Assembly: GCA_023442635.1 (NCBI GenBank)
Contig: JAEZYR010000034.1
Coordinates: 1 to 7,834 of the forward strand
Source of the DNA: Bacillota bacterium
GTDB taxonomy: Bacteria > Bacillota > Clostridia > Saccharofermentanales > Fastidiosipilaceae
Direction: 5' to 3'
Length of the DNA stretch: 7,834 nucleotides
Part shown: positions 6,641-7,834 of the stretch, in pieces
Numbering within the stretch: the first letter of the stretch is position 1
Layout of the letters: every line of letters starts with the position of its first letter
The notes under the pieces: generated by a model
Databases searched by the model: none
What the model saw: only the letters and a program-made list of their open reading frames with translations
What the model was told of the DNA's origin: nothing
Program-made: the position numbers and the translations under genes

Positions 6641-7389
6641 GCAATCAAATTCAATTTGCAGCTGATACCGATACAGGATTGACGCGCCAAAACAATGAGG
6701 ACAGTTATATTGTTTTGCGCGGTAATGCCCCAGGCTCGTATGTCGTGATTATTGCGGATGGCATGGGCGGACATCAACGAGGCGAGTTGGCCTCTTCTCT
6801 AGCTGTTCGTTATACGAGCGATAGTTTGGCTAGGGAGTTGACTTCTGGGATGACACCCGAAGCGATCGAAAGTGTGCTGAGCTCGGTAGTCGAGCGAGCT
6901 AATGTCAAAGTTTATTTGCAATCACTCGAATCTGAAGACCAAGCTGGTATGGGAACGACTTTGACTGCGGCCGTTTTTTCACAAGATAGCCTGATCATAG
7001 CTCATATCGGTGATTGCCGCATTTATCGCCTTAGAGGAGATGAATTTCTCAGCCTAACCAAGGATCACACTTTGGTACAAGCCCTTCTAGATCGGGGTGA
7101 TCTTAGTCCTGCTGAAGCTAAACGTCATCCCAGACGAAATGTGGTGACGAGAGCGCTCGGCGCCGCAGAATATATGCATCCTGATACGGCTATTTACCGC
7201 GTTCATCGTGGAGACCGATATCTTTTTTCGAGCGACGGCTTGCATGATTATGTTGAAGAAAATGACATTTATGAGATTCTCCAACATGGCATGGATCCTG
7301 AGACGGTGACAAGCCGATGCATCCAATTAGCTAATCAGGAGGCTGGGGTTGATAATGTCACCGTCGTCACAGCTTTTGTTCAATCTTAA
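6637..7389 (+). CDS. prpC: PP2C-family Ser/Thr protein phosphatase (Stp/PrpC)
   Basis: This cytoplasmic metal-dependent phosphatase reverses phosphorylation by the adjacent kinase and dephosphorylates its targets. The 250 residues carry the full PP2C motif set: RQNNEDSY (17-24, E21 and D22), ADGMGGHQRGE (40-50, with metal ligand D41 and G42), GMGTTLTAA (104-112), AHIGDCRIYRL (122-132, D126), LTKDHTLVQALLDRG (140-154), NVVTRALG (168-175), SSDGLHD (198-204, metal ligand D200) and GVDNVTVV (237-244, metal ligand D239). Length is typical of the Bacillota Stp/PrpC enzymes, and there is no membrane segment. The ATG overlaps the rlmN stop and has GGAGGG at 6624-6629, seven bases upstream, so translation is probably coupled. 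The kinase gene 12 bases downstream confirms the pairing. The symbol varies between species (prpC, stp, pphA). Confidence 0.95.
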   Translation: MSNQIQFAADTDTGLTRQNNEDSYIVLRGNAPGSYVVIIADGMGGHQRGELASSLAVRYTSDSLARELTSGMTPEAIESVLSSVVERANVKVYLQSLESEDQAGMGTTLTAAVFSQDSLIIAHIGDCRIYRLRGDEFLSLTKDHTLVQALLDRGDLSPAEAKRHPRRNVVTRALGAAEYMHPDTAIYRVHRGDRYLFSSDGLHDYVEENDIYEILQHGMDPETVTSRCIQLANQEAGVDNVTVVTAFVQS

Positions 7390-7401
7390 GGAAGTCAAGA
7401 T

Positions 7402-7834
7402 ATGACGAATACGGAATTACGCACGATAACCAGTGGACTTGTTTTAGGAAAGCGATATCGCATCATTCGTTTGATTGGCAGCGGAGGTATGGCGCTTGTC
7501 TATCTTGCGCATGATTTAGAGAGTGGACGCGATGTAGCTATCAAAATCCTCAAGAGCGAGCTTAACAGCGATGCTGAGTTTGTAAGGCGTTTTGATACGG
7601 AAGCCAAAGCCGCATCAAGCCTCTCGCATCCGAATATCGTCCGAGTCCTAGGTGTTGGTGAAGAGCAGGGTATCCGCTACATGGTACAAGAATATGTAGA
7701 TGGTACAACACTCAAAGACCTGATCGATCAGTATGGTCGCTTGGATTGGAAAGTTGCCGTTCCTATAGCTTTGCAAGTCGCGTTGGCTCTAGAACACGCG
7801 CATGCAGCAGGTATTGTGCACCGCGATATCAAGC
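7402..7834 (+). CDS. prkC: Ser/Thr protein kinase, PrkC/PknB type (3' truncated by window edge)
   Basis: The 144 residues in the window are the N-terminal half of a Hanks-type kinase catalytic domain. The domain starts at LGKRYRIIRLIG, with the glycine loop GSGGMALVY (26-34), the ATP-anchoring lysine in VAIK (K48), the helix C glutamate in FDTEAKAASSL (E67), HPNIVRVLGVG (77-86) and a hinge at MVQEYVDGTTL (94-104). The catalytic loop HRDIK (140-144, D142) is cut by the window edge. In Bacillota, a kinase directly after a PP2C phosphatase in this cluster is normally PrkC/Stk1: a juxtamembrane segment, one transmembrane helix and extracellular PASTA repeats that sense cell wall fragments. Those parts are not visible here, so the PASTA assignment rests on context. 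The ATG is preceded by AAGGAA (7388-7393) at eight bases, which overlaps the phosphatase stop region. Confidence 0.93.
   Translation, partial: MTNTELRTITSGLVLGKRYRIIRLIGSGGMALVYLAHDLESGRDVAIKILKSELNSDAEFVRRFDTEAKAASSLSHPNIVRVLGVGEEQGIRYMVQEYVDGTTLKDLIDQYGRLDWKVAVPIALQVALALEHAHAAGIVHRDIK

Noticed and set aside
642..7326. Open frames on the minus strand and in shifted frames
   Set aside because: All lie opposite or within strongly conserved + strand genes, show no recognisable domains and lack credible start signals.

Overview
The window is a stretch of conserved bacterial chromosome, all on the + strand. Gene order is priA (5' end missing), def, fmt, rsmB, rlmN, a PP2C phosphatase (prpC/stp) and the start of a PASTA-type Ser/Thr kinase (prkC/pknB). 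This is the classic Bacillota (Firmicutes) replication restart, formyl-Met processing, rRNA methylation and phosphatase-kinase cluster. Moderate GC, purine-rich Shine-Dalgarno sites, GTG start use and clostridial-style protein variants suggest an anaerobic, Clostridia-like member. The proteins look divergent, and the species cannot be named from the sequence alone.

Layout: positions 1-2096 hold the helicase, zinc and C-terminal parts of PriA. Positions 2097-2284 are the longest gap (188 bases), with an imperfect 12-bp palindrome, a possible promoter and the def ribosome binding site. Positions 2285-5267 hold def, fmt and rsmB, each joined to the next by an ATGA stop/start overlap. Positions 5268-5344 are a short AT-rich gap with two perfect TATAAT boxes and a strong Shine-Dalgarno ahead of a GTG-started rlmN. 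Positions 5345-7389 hold rlmN and the phosphatase, again joined by ATGA. The kinase starts 12 bases later and runs off the end inside its HRD catalytic loop.

How the genes fit together: Fmt formylates initiator Met-tRNA and Def removes the formyl group from new proteins. RsmB (16S m5C967) and RlmN (23S m2A2503 and tRNA m2A37) modify RNAs of the decoding and peptidyl-transferase centres. The phosphatase-kinase pair controls reversible Ser/Thr phosphorylation linked to cell wall and growth state. PriA restarts stalled replication forks. No intrinsic terminator was found, so read-through transcription from def to the kinase is likely, possibly reinforced by internal promoters.

I see no evidence of a mobile element, CRISPR array, defence island, RNA gene or novel multi-gene system. 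The most notable oddities are the palindrome before def, an 81-residue highly basic tail on RlmN, an enlarged Fmt, and the chain of overlapping genes.
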